Of a stretch of 64,000 bases of DNA, positions 39,699 to 51,939 are shown in pieces (position 1 is the stretch's first letter; each line of letters starts with the position of its first letter). The DNA lies in assembly GCF_026151205.1 (NCBI RefSeq), contig NC_087072.1, forward strand, positions 7,736,084 through 7,800,083, in the 5' to 3' direction. The notes under the pieces were generated by a model. It ran no database searches, was not told the DNA's origin, and saw only the letters and a list, made by a program, of their open reading frames with translations. The position numbers and the translations under genes are program-made. Source of the DNA: Bolinopsis microptera (lineage: Eukaryota > Ctenophora > Tentaculata > Lobata > Bolinopsidae).

Positions 39699-41533
39699 CT
39701 GTGTGGTGTTTACGTGTTACTGAGATGTGATGAACATTGGTCTCATTTGTTGAGGAATGAACGTGGAGCACTGGAATGTTAATATGAGACGTTATCAAGG
39801 AATCATTTATATTTTGAAATCTAAGGTCGAGGTAGGGGCAAAACTTTTGCTTTCTACATTAACTGTCAGTTGATGAAACTGTGGAATTCAAATTCTAACT
39901 GTGATATAAGAACACTGAAACATCTTTCGAATTAGTATTTCTACCGTAGTAGCCCAGTACTCTTATCCTCCAAAATTTTTCAAGAACTTACCTTCAAGGG
40001 AGATATTATTAACCTCCAAAACTTCATCTCCCACACTTAGCAGACCCGTGCTGTCAGCCAGGCCACCAGGCAACAATCGGGATATGAAGATACCTGGTTT
40101 CTTTTGTATTCCTTCCTCGGATACCTGACATAGATAATTTAAGTATGGAAATATCAGAAACGTGAAAAGTGCAAAATCTGCTTGATTAATGATGATGTAA
40201 TGATGATGTAATGATGATGTGATTGTAATAATAAAATCAAATCAAATTAATGATGATGTAATGATGATGTTAATGAAACATACAAACAATTAATATATAA
40301 GTAGTATTTTTCTATTCTAACCGATACACTAGAGCCGTCTCTGATGTAGAATCCTAGCGGTTTATCGCTGGCATGTTTCATTAACTTCACCCTTCTCTTC
40401 CAAGTAGGCAGAGAATCAGCATCGATCACAGAAGATACCTGAAACAAATGACGTGTAGGAGAACAAAATTAACTTTTCTAATAAAAGAATCAGTAAGACT
40501 GAAAGAAATGGCTTTAGAAGTGCGATCGTTAAAATGTTACCTGTCTGAATTCCTTAGGAGCACTGATTTGTAACGAGTTGAGTTTCTTTTCGTGCTGCTT
40601 ACTGAGTTTCTGGTACATCAAATCAGAGTCTGGAAATTTGTTTAGTTTGGAAAAAATGAACTATACGAAAAATGTCAGAGAATTGTGACAATTGTTAAAG
40701 TAAAACGATTAAAGTTTTACTGGTCACTATTTTATTATTATGATTATTATCACTAATCACTATGTATTTAGTTTAAATAAACTCGCACACAACTACAGTA
40801 ATCGCATCAGCTTGCCAAAGATGGACATCGAAATTTGAAAACAAAAACGTTACCCGATTCTTTGAAGAGTTGGACTCGTAACATGGACTTGCTGGTTGAG
40901 ATAGCCTTTTGTAGATTATTGTTGTTTGTGATGGGCAGTTCATCTTTCTCTGAAATACAATGATTGAATAAATCACAACTATCAGAACATCAGATTATAA
41001 TATAAAATAAATTATCTGAGATTTAAAAAGAATTTCAAATAGAAGGAAAATTGTAGCTAACCGATTGGATCAGTGTAAGATATAAGAACCGTTTTCTCTG
41101 GTATCCTATGAATGTTCGTAACAATTGCAAGGAAGTCTTCAAGGGAAGTTATCTGATCTTTCTCTATAGAGTATCTCCTAATGTCATTATAGAACTGAAA
41201 TACATTTAGCGTACTCTCGACAAAATCGAGTCAATTCTATACAGTATACAGTATAGTATATACTATGCAGTATACAGTACAGCTCTGTGTTGAGAGAAAA
41301 GGATGATATATAAACTAAGTTTTGAATCTCTCAATAAATATGGTACACACAATTCTAGAAGTCTCGACAAAGTGTGCGTTAAATATCATGCACTTCATTT
41401 TCTACATATAAAATCTATTTAACTTCGATAATATGGGACTTACCCTGGATTTTATTTCGAGCAATGTAGGGTTGTACAGAGCAATGGATTTAGGTCGTCC
41501 AGAACCACCATTACTTTCGTCTGGATATGTCAT
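39540..41533 (-). CDS. PARD6: Par-6 polarity protein (PB1, semi-CRIB, PDZ), C-terminus unresolved
   Basis: Par-6 is the scaffold of the apical Par complex. Its PB1 domain binds atypical PKC, and the semi-CRIB/PDZ unit binds Cdc42-GTP and partners at the cell cortex. Exons: 41533-41444, 41194-41062, 40949-40854, 40629-40541, 40438-40322, 40124-39992, 39698-39540, all GT-AG with agreeing phases, about 272 residues. PB1 covers [19 protein letters not shown] to LRVQLFKES. The semi-CRIB is [20 protein letters not shown]. The PDZ runs from [19 protein letters not shown] through [20 protein letters not shown] to [11 protein letters not shown]. The start at 41533 is chosen by family length; an in-frame ATG at 41557 is an alternative. 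Human Par-6 has roughly 70 more residues. Reading through the last donor gives only 38 more codons, through the hairpin, to a stop at 39427. Confidence 0.93.
39992..40124 (-). CDS. PARD6: Par-6 exon 6: PDZ core
   Basis: [20 protein letters not shown], then [17 protein letters not shown]; nearly identical to human [20 protein letters not shown]. Confidence 0.96.
40322..40438 (-). CDS. PARD6: Par-6 exon 5: semi-CRIB and PDZ start
   Basis: [20 protein letters not shown] then [19 protein letters not shown], with the PLGFYIRDG carboxylate-binding loop typical of Par-6 PDZ domains. Confidence 0.96.
40541..40629 (-). CDS. PARD6: Par-6 exon 4: linker and start of semi-CRIB
   Basis: [18 protein letters not shown] then ISAPKEFRQ, matching the family's ISLPQDFRQ. 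Donor CAG|GTAACA. Confidence 0.93.
40854..40949 (-). CDS. PARD6: Par-6 exon 3: end of PB1
   Basis: [20 protein letters not shown], then LRVQLFKES; corresponds to human LLPLTNDDSLHRAL. Acceptor ATTTCAG, donor G|GTAACG. Confidence 0.92.
41062..41194 (-). CDS. PARD6: Par-6 exon 2: PB1 domain
   Basis: [20 protein letters not shown], then [17 protein letters not shown]. Acceptor TATTTCAG, donor G|GTTAGC. Confidence 0.92.
41444..41533 (-). CDS. PARD6: Par-6 exon 1: N-terminus and start of PB1
   Basis: [20 protein letters not shown] then [10 protein letters not shown]; the donor AGG|GTAAGT joins to FYNDIRRY of exon 2, matching human VEVKSKFDAEFRRF. Confidence 0.85.
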
Positions 41534-41557
41534 GCAGACTTCAAGGAATTGTGGCAT

Positions 41558-42108
41558 TATATTATTATATTGCACACATATAGTAATTAATAATACAATA
41601 AACATACTATTCGTTTAATATACTATTTGTTTAAGTAAACGTTATACATCGCCTTGTACAGATAAATTCTAGTTTAGCTGGATTGCAGGATTGAGTGAAA
41701 ACGTTGAGGTTTAAATCTGTTAATCGGAATCGGCGAATCTGTCGTCAAGAATACAAACTAAATTTACAAATACAGTAGCAATACTCCCGAATTCTGCATT
41801 TGGAAGGAAAATAGAATAACAAGGAATAGCACGGTTGGAGGAGTCGGAGAGGAGTAATAATGTTAAAATTCTACGTTTTATACATACATCTACCGACATT
41901 ATCATTAAATAATTGGATGCACAAAGAAAACAAATTTGAAAGTTAACTGAATGAACGATATCAATTTGACAACACAATTACTAACACAATGAAATCATAA
42001 TAAGAATTAAGAATGTAATAAATCATAATAAATTAAAAGTGCACAAAAGTATTCAAAACATTGGCAACCCATTCAATTTACAATATTTCTTTTCTCTATA
42101 AACATAAT
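41558..42108. other. Gap between Par-6 and PPCS
   Basis: 550 bp between two minus-strand genes, so it should hold the PPCS 3' UTR and the Par-6 promoter. An 85-codon frame at 41720-41977 has no recognisable domain. No clear poly(A) signal or TATA box identified. Confidence 0.4.
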
Positions 42109-43032
42109 TTACTCAGAAGAAAGCCACAATCTGTAGCTGCTTAAAAGTTCATCAACTATCAGCTCTTCAAGTTCTGACTTATCAGAGCCCTTCGTCTCAC
42201 ACAACCTCTCTTTCAACACGTTATCTTTAGAGTGAGAAATGAAGGTGACACGAACCCTTCGATCAGACAAGGTGTTCCCAATCACCAGATTCTGCTTGTA
42301 CCTTTGAAGAGACCTTTCAGCTTTAGAAATCAGTATCGTTGAATCTGTTTCGAGTTTGAAAGTAACAGAGAAAGCTTCAGGAGACCAGGTATTGCAGAGA
42401 TGTCCCAGCATTTTGGGGACAGGGAATAGTTTGATATCTAGTGCTGCATCGCTGGACTGTATTTTATGTTCTGACATGGCATCACGAGGTATGTAATAAT
42501 CAGAAACCGCTGCTGCCATGTAGTAGATTGCATTACTTTTATAACTTGTTAGCAGATTAGCAATACCTCTCAAATACCATAGATATTCGCTACATGTTTC
42601 AAATTCTATCATGAGAAGTTTGTTTCTAAATTTGTGATAAGCATCATATATTGATCTAAAGTTTTTGCCCAGCTCTGAATCCTTTCTTACCACCAAATCA
42701 TCCCTTTCATCAACCGAGAATGCTTCATCAACCATGTTAGCATCAAAATGTCTGAAAAACGGTCTCAAAGATCCAGATCTATGAAGCAATATAACATAGC
42801 AGTTCCTTCTAAGGAAATACTCAGTGCTAGCTGAACCACGTTTCCCAGTGCTAAAATTATCAATGAATCTGACAGTGTTGCATTCTAGTGGCACTGTAGT
42901 GCCGCCAGATGTAACAAGGACAATTGGACTATCACAGTTAATGGCACAGGTTGTCAAATATACCTTTGCTTTTGAAATATTAGAATTGTACTCTGCTGGT
43001 TTGTAAGCATCTCTAAAAATGTCATCAGACAT
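42109..43032 (-). CDS. PPCS: Phosphopantothenate-cysteine ligase
   Basis: Second enzyme of coenzyme A synthesis. It joins 4'-phosphopantothenate to cysteine, using ATP in animals, in the cytosol. Single exon, 307 residues, close to the ~311 of human PPCS. The nucleotide-binding start reads [20 protein letters not shown] followed by [19 protein letters not shown]. Further family blocks are [13 protein letters not shown] in the middle, then [18 protein letters not shown] and NLVIGNTL. The start [15 protein letters not shown] is the first ATG and fits the family length. All expected motifs are present, so it is probably active. Confidence 0.95.
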   Translation of the reverse strand: MSDDIFRDAYKPAEYNSNISKAKVYLTTCAINCDSPIVLVTSGGTTVPLECNTVRFIDNFSTGKRGSASTEYFLRRNCYVILLHRSGSLRPFFRHFDANMVDEAFSVDERDDLVVRKDSELGKNFRSIYDAYHKFRNKLLMIEFETCSEYLWYLRGIANLLTSYKSNAIYYMAAAVSDYYIPRDAMSEHKIQSSDAALDIKLFPVPKMLGHLCNTWSPEAFSVTFKLETDSTILISKAERSLQRYKQNLVIGNTLSDRRVRVTFISHSKDNVLKERLCETKGSDKSELEELIVDELLSSYRLWLSSE

Positions 43033-45259
43033 CCTGAAAATGATTTAATGATTAGTTGAACATTAACACAAAGACCCCACAATTAACAAAATATTTGGCA
43101 ACAAAAGTTAGACTTACTTTTTTTTATTTGAAAATTCAATTAATCATTATATTATATATAAATCAAGCGTTACATTTCAGCCATGCAAAATTACAATGAC
43201 ATATTTTGATATATTAATTGATAAATGGTACTGCAATATAGGTTGCTTAATGTTTGGCCGGATGACAACTAACGACAACAAGAATTGCGCCGGTTAGCGG
43301 ACGCTAGATTTCCATCGACCGTAGGCATTACCTTTTGTCGATCGTTTAGATTTATGTTGGCAAAAATAATGAATAATTACGTTGTAGGTAATATAATGTT
43401 AATAATAATAAAATATACTGTCCATTCCGTATAATAAATCAATTTCTATACTATCATGTCCAACATAAAATCAACATCATGGTTTATACAACAATATAAT
43501 TAAGGATTACTAATATCGGGACCCAAGTCAGTGGTTGCACCAAGCACCCACAACAAAATAAGAAGTTTGTATGGCATGAAGTTAACGAAAGCTTAAACGA
43601 CAAATATCAGTACAAAACAAAATGTATTATAGCGGAAAGAGAAATTGTATACGCGCGACGCACACGCGATTTATCAGCTGCAGTCATGGTATAGAGTACA
43701 CCTTGACATAAAAGCAATGTAAAATTCACGCGCGTGACCATCACGTGATAATATCATCGTCCGAAAATACTTCGATTGAAGTAGGTTTCGACTGTCGTGG
43801 GCCCTTTTAGAACAATCTCGAAGATCGACCGAAAAGTGATTTAGCATGCTCGCCTGTTTGGTGATTGATATGCAGTTAAAAGTTTGAAAAACAAAAGCCA
43901 TGTGAAGGAATGGTTGTTTACAAGTCTACTGCATAACTATAAGTTTTTCGATTAAATAAAATGGTGGTCGTGAAACCTGTAGTACTGGTAATCATAATGT
44001 AACTCATAATAACATTTATGGTCCATTTAATTTCGTATAACAAATCAATCACTCGACAATCACGTGCAAAATAATATCAGCATCATAACTTGTTCAACAA
44101 AGGATGATCATGATGATTAATCACTTTGCACTCGACTGTCACGTAACTTTTGCAACCCGTTCTCTAGCTGGCCCTGAACGACTATTCGAAACCCAAACCC
44201 TCTTATCTGATATGTTAGTTCCAATTTTAGAACAATCTCGAAGATCGACTGTATAAAGTGATTAACTTTAAGCACGCTCGTTCAACAATATAACGGATTA
44301 CTAATAATCTTCATTCAACTGATTGGGATCTGAAACATGTAATTTTGTAATGATCTTTCTAATTTCTAATTTCTAATTTCTAATAATTTCTAATTTCTAA
44401 TTTCTAATTTCTAATAGCATTATCGGGAGCCAAGTCTGTTGTTGCACCAATATTAGTAACTCACAACAAAACCTGAAATTAATAAGTTGTACTTGTAGCG
44501 CATCAATGATCAATATTATTTAAATTAAAATCCATTTAAAACAACAGAATAAATGATTGTAATTACAAATTACATACGCTGACCGTAACTGTTATGAAAA
44601 CTTCAGACAGCTTGGCGCCGCGCATCTGAAAGTGTAATTCAATCGTCGAATCGTGCAAATGTATGCGGAGGGTAACCGTGACGACGACACCTTTACTGCT
44701 CCGCGCGCAGAGAAGATACATTTAAATGGTTATGCGGAGGGTTATGCATGTTTTGCTTTGTGACACCGAACGAAAAACATATACCCACTATACCCATTCT
44801 CAAATCCTACCACTTCTAACCATCTAATGCCTTTTTAAGGCGATGGAAAAAATAAACTTGATTACATAATAATTAATTCGGCTGAACCAACACATAGCAA
44901 GAGCCACATTAACGTTGGGGCCGTCAAAAATTCAGAAGTCGCCATTAACCCATTAAGGATGAGTGGGTTGCAAATGTCCTCTTATCACGACTTTTCAGCT
45001 AAATTAATTAATTGTTAGTGATTGATAGAGTCCATATTGTGAGGTCAATAATGTAGCCCAATATATTTTGAGCATCTGTGCACAAGATTTGTGGAGTTTA
45101 GTATTTTTTTCGTCTCTACATTCTATAACCTCTAGGAGGTTATAATAAAATAATACCTTGACTGTTGAGTCCTACCCGCTATAATTCCTGACGCTTTGGC
45201 GGAGGGATCGCGGGACACAAATCTAAGCCAATGTGTTATTTGTTGTAATTTTTTCCGGT
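43033..45259. other. Repeat-rich gap without genes
   Basis: Fragments of the ACTCTACACTCGA MITE family lie near 43800-43860 and 44105-44285. A short tandem tract of TAATTTC units lies at 44357-44415. GC-rich islands near 44600-44760 have no open frame. No gene found. Confidence 0.5.
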
Positions 45260-45430
45260 TCTGAATGAAAGGATGTGGGGGGGGGGCTGACCATATTAGA
45301 GTATATTAAAATGTAGGTTTTTTCCCGATTTAGGGGTGGGGATATATTTTAATATACTTTAATATACTTTAATATACCCATATCCCCTATATCTTTGGAG
45401 GCCTAAATCAAAAATTGTTGCTAAAAACCT
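45260..45430. repeat. Poly-G plus TTAATATAC repeat, copy 3
   Basis: G-run, then ATATTAAAATGTAGG, TTTCCCGATTT, GGGGATATA and TTTAATATACTTTAATA units, and the tail TTTGGAGGCCTAAATC shared with the sequence after copy 1 (8570-8600). Confidence 0.65.
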
Positions 45431-45685
45431 TGGAACTACCAGTAATTTTTTACAGAATAAAATTAAGACAAATGGATAAAAAGTTAGTCGACCTCATAGC
45501 CGCAAAAAAGAAGGAAAGATATTGTGATGTGATAACTGGTAAGGTAAGTGAGGACGAGGATCAGATTTGCAAAGTTGAGAACAACTCTTATTGCTGATGG
45601 ACAACAAACATGAGACCCCTCCATCAAAAGTCTCATACAACCTCATTCCTGCCTCTATGATGGACTAGATCATGTGTTGTATACA

Positions 45686-45974
45686 CAGTGGCGTAACGAA
45701 GGGCCCCGCTGACCCCGCTGTGCAGGGGGGCGCCGTCTTAGGGGGGCGCCAAATCGTCGTTTGAATGTGGGACAGTTTCGAAAACTTAACTAAAGTACTA
45801 GCAAAACTGCGCGTTTTTCTCTAGATACACACTTTTTAAGAGATTTTACCGGCGTATCCTCTAAAATCACCTAATTTGTTCAATTTTAGGGAGGGGCACC
45901 AAAAGGGGAGGGGGCGCCCCAACAGGGGGGCGCCTTTTCGGCGGGGGGCGCCAACAGGCAACGTTACGCCACTG
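45686..45974. mobile_element. hAT-type MITE, intact 289-bp copy
   Basis: Termini CAGTGGCGTAACG / CGTTACGCCACTG with a perfect 8-bp target duplication TGTATACA (45678-45685, 45975-45982). The interior is GC-rich (GGGGGGCGCC blocks) and non-coding. Confidence 0.93.
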
Positions 45975-46550
45975 TGTATACATATTATTTTTAAACAATA
46001 GTATACATATTTGATTGTTTATAAGTTCAACAATCCTGTGATAATTATTTTAAAATGATTGATACAATGAAAATTTCAAGCCAACAACTGGAAAACTTGA
46101 AAACTTTGCAACAACAATAAGTGAGTGCAATGAACAAGTAATTTAATATATAGATAAGTGACAAGTGTTCTGTCGTAATTATTAATAATTTTTAGACGGA
46201 TTCGTCTTTTCTTTAATTTCTGCACAACTTTTAGCACAAATTTATTAAGGTAAAGTAAACTGACTGAATCAATAAAATTCACCGGCCACCCCAGGAAACC
46301 TTACCGGCTGGGGCCTAGTTTCTAAAGTAAAAGAGATAAAGACTTCCGGTTTTTTGCAAAATTTTCGCCTTTTAAAAATAACGTTACCTCAACAGTAGGT
46401 AAATTTTTTGAAAACTGGCCACGGGCCTATATATTATTATTATCAATCAATTACAATTCATTAACATTACCAATATTAAAAACTGTCCAAAATATCTAAG
46501 AAAGTATTCTCTAGCCAAAGGGCTCAATATTTAAATCTAAATCTTCAATA

Positions 46551-48760
46551 TTGTCTGGTTTATATTGCAACTTGGGCCCTCTGCCCCCCCTTATCGAAAT
46601 AACTGTTGTCTTTAATACCTCAGTTTCGCCGGGGCTCATGTCTTTCCTTGAGGGAGCATTAGTGTCTACAGAAAAACTGACTAATCCTAGCGAAGTCCAA
46701 TCTGAACCACATCTTCCATCAGAGGTGGTGCTGGGTCAGCTGGTTACTGAACGGATTGGCCTGGAGAAAGGCATAGTCCTGTTATTCTCAAGCTAACCAC
46801 CGAGGTAGGGGATTGGATGCCATCCGTCACACCTGGTTCTTGGACTTGTCGCCCTCAGACCCACAGAGGTGGGTGCACTGTCGGAGGCCTGTCACCCAGG
46901 TTGTCGGTGGTATCTCTCCCTCTGCCTCCCCTTTGGATCATCGTATCTATATCCCTCTTTGACATAACCTCAGCCTGCCCGTTTTCCCGCTTTGTCGTGA
47001 CCTTTATGGTCGCGGCGAAAGCCATTCCATTTTTATCATGGAGACCGTTTACCATTCATTCCCTGCCATGCTGCGCACTTTGCGCGCAGTTTTTCCTTTG
47101 TCTACTTTACCCTTACAACTCTGCATCACGCAGACTTTTACAGACCAGTTCCAGGCCCTATGGTGAATTGGCATCCACTAGTGGAATCACCGACTTATTA
47201 GAGGAGCCAGGGACACCTAAGGCTGTCCCTAACGGGGCGCCCAGCTCAGGTGTTTCCACGGCAGACCCCGACCTGACTCTCCTAGCTACTAGGACAGACT
47301 GTAGAATACTGACTAGAGAAGACGCATTCCATACCCATACAGAGATTGCTATAGCGGAGGTAGACTTCCTAGAATCACTAGACACTAACCCGCACGACAT
47401 AAACTTAATCTACAATTCGAGACAGGCACAAAAATATTTTAATCAAATCATTATCCCAGCCCTCTCACATGGATCAGTACAAAGAACAGCTCTACTTCTG
47501 ATCACAGGAACCATCTCCCCCTCACCGACCTGTTACTTAGAGGTCCTCACCCAACTCCCCCCTCTTGACCTCAGGATTCACTCCATTTCTCTCATAACTT
47601 TCCTCAGGCTTAACATCACTTCGTCCGCCTCAAACGGACTTAGAGACGGAAAGCTCACATCTCACTCTATCCTTCTCTCCGACCATCTCAAGAAGATACG
47701 TCCACCTCTTTTCCTTTTAGATATACAACACTTTTAGACATGTAACACCAGCCTCACCCAACCTGTCACAATCATTCAAAACGGATTATATACTCGAACG
47801 CTTGGAAGCCCTAGTTCAGATCCCACTCCTCCATAAATCTGACACACTAGTTGGGTACACTGACAGCTCGATGAAGAACAATCTTGCAGGAGCGGGGTTC
47901 GTCCTCTATCCTAACTCATCGACTATTTCAGAACATTACCACCATACACCACAATCATCTTCCAGGCAGAGTTGCTGGCTTTACTCCACCTCTGCATTCA
48001 CCTCCCCAAGACCAACTACGCAGCTACTGAGCTCCACATCTGCATCGACAACTAAGCAGTTCTTCATGCCTTATCGGGCACCATCACCCAATCCCACCTC
48101 ATCATAGACACTCTAGGAGCCCTCAACGCAGTTAGAAGGACACTCTCCGTCCCATTGGACCTCCTCCTTTGGCTCCTTAAACTCACTCCTCTCTTTCTAA
48201 TATTCTAGACAGTTACTTTTTCCGACCTCACTTTTATCATATAAATTACTCTTCAGATCCTCCACTGTTTCCCACCAATCCAACATTATTAGTTTCTTTG
48301 ACAGACACCTTGACGTTAGACGACAAAATAGAGACAAGAGTAGAATTCTTACACATCTATTCACAGGATGCAGTCATCTCAGATATTTCCAAAACAAGAC
48401 TGGCAACGAACCCAACAGCATGCAAAAAGTGTGATGAAGACTTGCAACAGGTCCTGCTAGCCAGCCAGTTCTAAGGGCTCATTAGTCCACAGGACAGTCG
48501 GCAATTCTAGCTTGACCCAATGCGTGTCTCTCTCTCTCCCTCCCCTCTTCTTTCTTGATTGTGGAAGGGACAACCACGTTACTTACACAGTTTCCTTTTA
48601 TTTCTCAATCACATGATTCAGTGACCTCCCCAGCCCTCTATATCTTTAACATGATACCTCCCAGGACCATAGTATACCATACTAGACATTTCTTTAACTC
48701 CTCGTTACAGCAAGACTAATACAACACGGAGAAGAAAAGAAATAAAGACAAGATTACGAC
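46551..48760 (+). pseudogene. Decayed LINE with RNase H domain (I/Jockey-like)
   Basis: The 46817-47737 frame holds HGSVQRTALLLITGTISPSP and LEVLTQLPPLDLRIHSIS, the post-RT region of such elements. The next frame (47802 on) reads VGYTDSSMKNNLAGAGFVLY, the first acidic motif of RNase H, then shifts frame within about 50 codons. RT catalytic motifs are not visible. The 3' end is probably near AATAAAGACAAGATTACGAC (~48740). Confidence 0.75.
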
Positions 48761-48974
48761 AGCCATGGACTCTTACAAAAGACTAACAGAAGGAACATCC
48801 CGGTTTGATCTTTCTGAACTATGCATCTTATATCGGTATAGTATTGGTATCTATTTATTACCTATTGTTATTTTTTATCTTTGCTAGTTAATCAGGTTTT
48901 TGGGTACCGGGCCATCCTGGTTACCCTGCTATGGGCCGTTCCCTTGGCTTATGCAGGTCTAGTTTACCCATATA

Positions 48975-50719
48975 CAGGGTGGCCCAAAAGTGACTACCCA
49001 CATGCAACCTCTTAATAACTCACGTAATTCGTCTCCAAATTGCACCAAAATTTCAGAGATTATAGATATGGGTCAAACTTAGATTTCCTGAAAGTTTCGT
49101 AAGCCACGCCCAATTACATTGGGCGTGGCGTGACACTCCCTCTTTTTCACTATTGTCTTCATAAAATAAGAACGCTTTAAGCTAAGAACTCAAAATTTTT
49201 TGCACACATTTGGCTTGATAATTGAAAACCTTTCCCAAAGTTTCAAGTTCATTGGTTAAATTATGGCTGAGTTATGACCATTTTAAAACTCATCGGATAC
49301 GTGATCCGAGCACTCAGTCAGTGATCTTTGCACTCAATTAGTGATCTCGTCACCCAATCTGATCAAGAGTAAGGCGTTAGCGTTTATTAATGAGGTTCAT
49401 TAGGCTTTGATTGGATACCGATAATGACTTGTCGTTTGATCTGAGGGTAGAACTCCCCATTTTCTTTTTTCAGGTAGACGAACAATCGTTGTTCTGCAGT
49501 AAAGGGAGGATAGTGAACCATTTTCTGCGGGGCCCTAAGTTACGCCACTGCTAACAAGCCCTGAAATGGTGACACCACCATTAATTCGTGTGATAGCGTT
49601 TTTGGTGCTGTCAGCTGTATAGGCCGGCCCATAAGCAGGCTGCAACCAATCAAGCGGTGCATGTGAGCCAAACAGGCCATTAACCAAGTGCAGAGATCAC
49701 TGACTAAGTGCTCGGATCACGTATCCGATGAGTTTTGAAATGGTCATAACTCAGCCATAATTTAACCAATGAACTTGAAACTTTGGGAAAGGTTTTCAAT
49801 TATCAAGCCAAATGTGTGCAAAAAATTTTGAGTTCTTAGCTTAAAGCGTTCTCATTTTATGAAGACAATAGTGAAAAAGAGGGAGTGTCACGCCACGCCC
49901 AATGTAATTGGGCGTGGCTTACGAAACTTTCAGGAAATCTAAGTAAAACAAATTTTAGTAAAACAAATTTAAATTTTGGTATTTATTAATAACAATCAAA
50001 ACATATCATAAAAATAAAGCCGCGCGTTGGTTGACTGCCTCAGTATGGTGAATAATTTAAGCTTGAAGGTGCCCTGCGCATTTACAGAACATTATGCGGC
50101 GATCACATGATCACGAGGACCTGTTAGCGCCAAATTTAATTTAAACTTTCTAGAAATCATACATCACTACGAGTTACTCATGCTTTTGAATTATAGGAGT
50201 GCGGATTGTCAGGTATTTCATTCATTCATACTTAATCGGTTTAAAGCTGTATATTTAGAGCTCACTATTGTTTGAACTATGAAAGCAGAACGTAGATAAT
50301 GGACAATATACCGACGACAATACCAAGGACCCGAGTGCCGCATTGACTTTTCCGGATCCGTTTTTACCGAAGGCTTATCCACCAGTTACTCATGCTGCAT
50401 GTATAGTCTGATAATATTTTGTTTTATCTCTAGCAAGCATTCTGTAAGTTGGAGTGTCGTATTTATTATAGAAGAGCCAGCCAACCTCCGCATTACAATC
50501 TTTTGTGTGCCAGGTTCGTTTATAAAATCTAATCATATAATAAGATTGATCCAATAGTCTAAGATGAACGGTATATCTTAGCTCATCGTTATTAAAATCC
50601 TAATGGATGAATTAAGTTTGACCCATATCTATAATCTCTGAAATTTTTGTGCAATTTGGAGACGAATTACGTGAGTTATTAAGAGGTTGCGTGTGGGTAG
50701 TCACTTTTGGGCCACCCTG
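48975..50719. mobile_element. Mariner-like element, copy 2, split by an insertion
   Basis: Same CAGGGTGGCCCAAAAGTG termini and long inverted arms as 9122-10573, with TA at both flanks (48973-48974, 50720-50721). The internal region is largely deleted. The right arm is interrupted at 49944-50612. Confidence 0.88.
49944..50612. mobile_element. 669-bp insertion inside the right arm of mariner copy 2
   Basis: Removing it rejoins the arm exactly (ATC-TAAG-TTTGACC). A 4-bp repeat TAAG flanks it (49940-49943, 50613-50616). It has no clear inverted termini or open frame, so the element type is unknown. Confidence 0.7.
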
Positions 50720-50938
50720 TATATACCTCAAAGCGCAAGCGCTTTCTAAGATATGTAACTGAGTCTGAATATCGCTGACCCGTTGGAGATTCCATCTTTT
50801 GTGCAAGCTTTTGAAAGAAATTTATTCAAACAATATACACATAATATAACAATTACCTTATATAAAAATTCAATATAAATTCAATAGAAAACTAAATAAA
50901 ATTTATAAACACCCTTTAAGTAGTATAAGTAAGCCAGT

Positions 50939-51302
50939 TTAAAAAACTGGCTCGAAATTTATATCTAATTCTGCTATTTTTACTGCACTACTACTTTTCA
51001 ACCCTCTCTCTCCTCTAAGAGCTATGACTGTTGTTCTCAATAGGTCAAATCTTACTCTCTTCCTAATAAATGTCATTGCCTCACTATATCGTTGGCCTGA
51101 TCTCCTAGATAGTTTATCCGCTAATTTCTTGAAGAACTTATTAGCTTCCCTTCCCATACCCCCAGTGGTTGATAGGACTATCGGTGTAAACGTCCCATGT
51201 TCCACTTCTACAATCCTTTTATTGTATAAATTCTTTTTGTGCAAGCTTTTTAATCAAGCATTGCACTTCGACTCTCATGCCTCCTGTTGTGGTGAAAACT
51301 AA
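50939..51302 (-). pseudogene. Reverse-transcriptase C-terminal relic of a non-LTR element
   Basis: Reads VEVEHGTFTPIVLSTTGGMG, then KKLADKLSRRSGQRYSEAM and RVRFDLLRTTVIALRGERG, typical of the end of a LINE ORF. A second partial motif TTTGGMRVEV lies just upstream near 51280, out of register, so two copies seem to be joined. Confidence 0.7.
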
Positions 51303-51939
51303 AGGTGTTTACAGTAGGTAAATTAGGGACATTGATGATTTTGAGTTAGATCTCTAAAAGTATGATTTTGGGCTGAATAAAAGGTCGCAGCTTTAAAACT
51401 TTGCAAATTAATGTGGTTGTCATGACTCCATCATGGCTGAATTCAGATTGTAACATGCGTGTTATTTAAAAATTATCATCTCTAGCAAGCCCGCCAGGCA
51501 ATAAGGTTTTTGGGCGAGAGATCCGAAAGTTCAGAGTTCAGAGTTCATAGTTCAGCTGCAGAAGAAGAAAGCATAAAAAGGTGTAGTGGTGTAGTGGTAA
51601 GAAGTTGAAAAGGGGGAAGTTTGGAGGATATTTCGATATGAGGCTTATTTTGACGGGAAAAGCATAAAATTTTAAACTTCGATTTTGAAGCTGTGACGAT
51701 CGAGTTTTTTCGACCCCATCCACGATTTTAAAAGGCTTCTTTTGTGTTGACAAAATTCTTTAATTGCTTTGGTTGGTATATTAAAATTGAAATTTTACTT
51801 AATCGGTGGCGATTTATGCTTTGTCAAAGTTAAAGTTTTAAAATTAAATCAAAAATCTTTAAAATGCGCGTTCGTTGGTTATGACCTACACTACACGGTA
51901 TTTTAATATCGTTACCACATAACAGGCGCAGCGCGCCTA

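Noticed and set aside
46551-46796. 81-codon plus-strand ORF as an independent gene
   Set aside because: Lies immediately upstream of LINE-derived frames with similar composition; more likely part of the decayed element.
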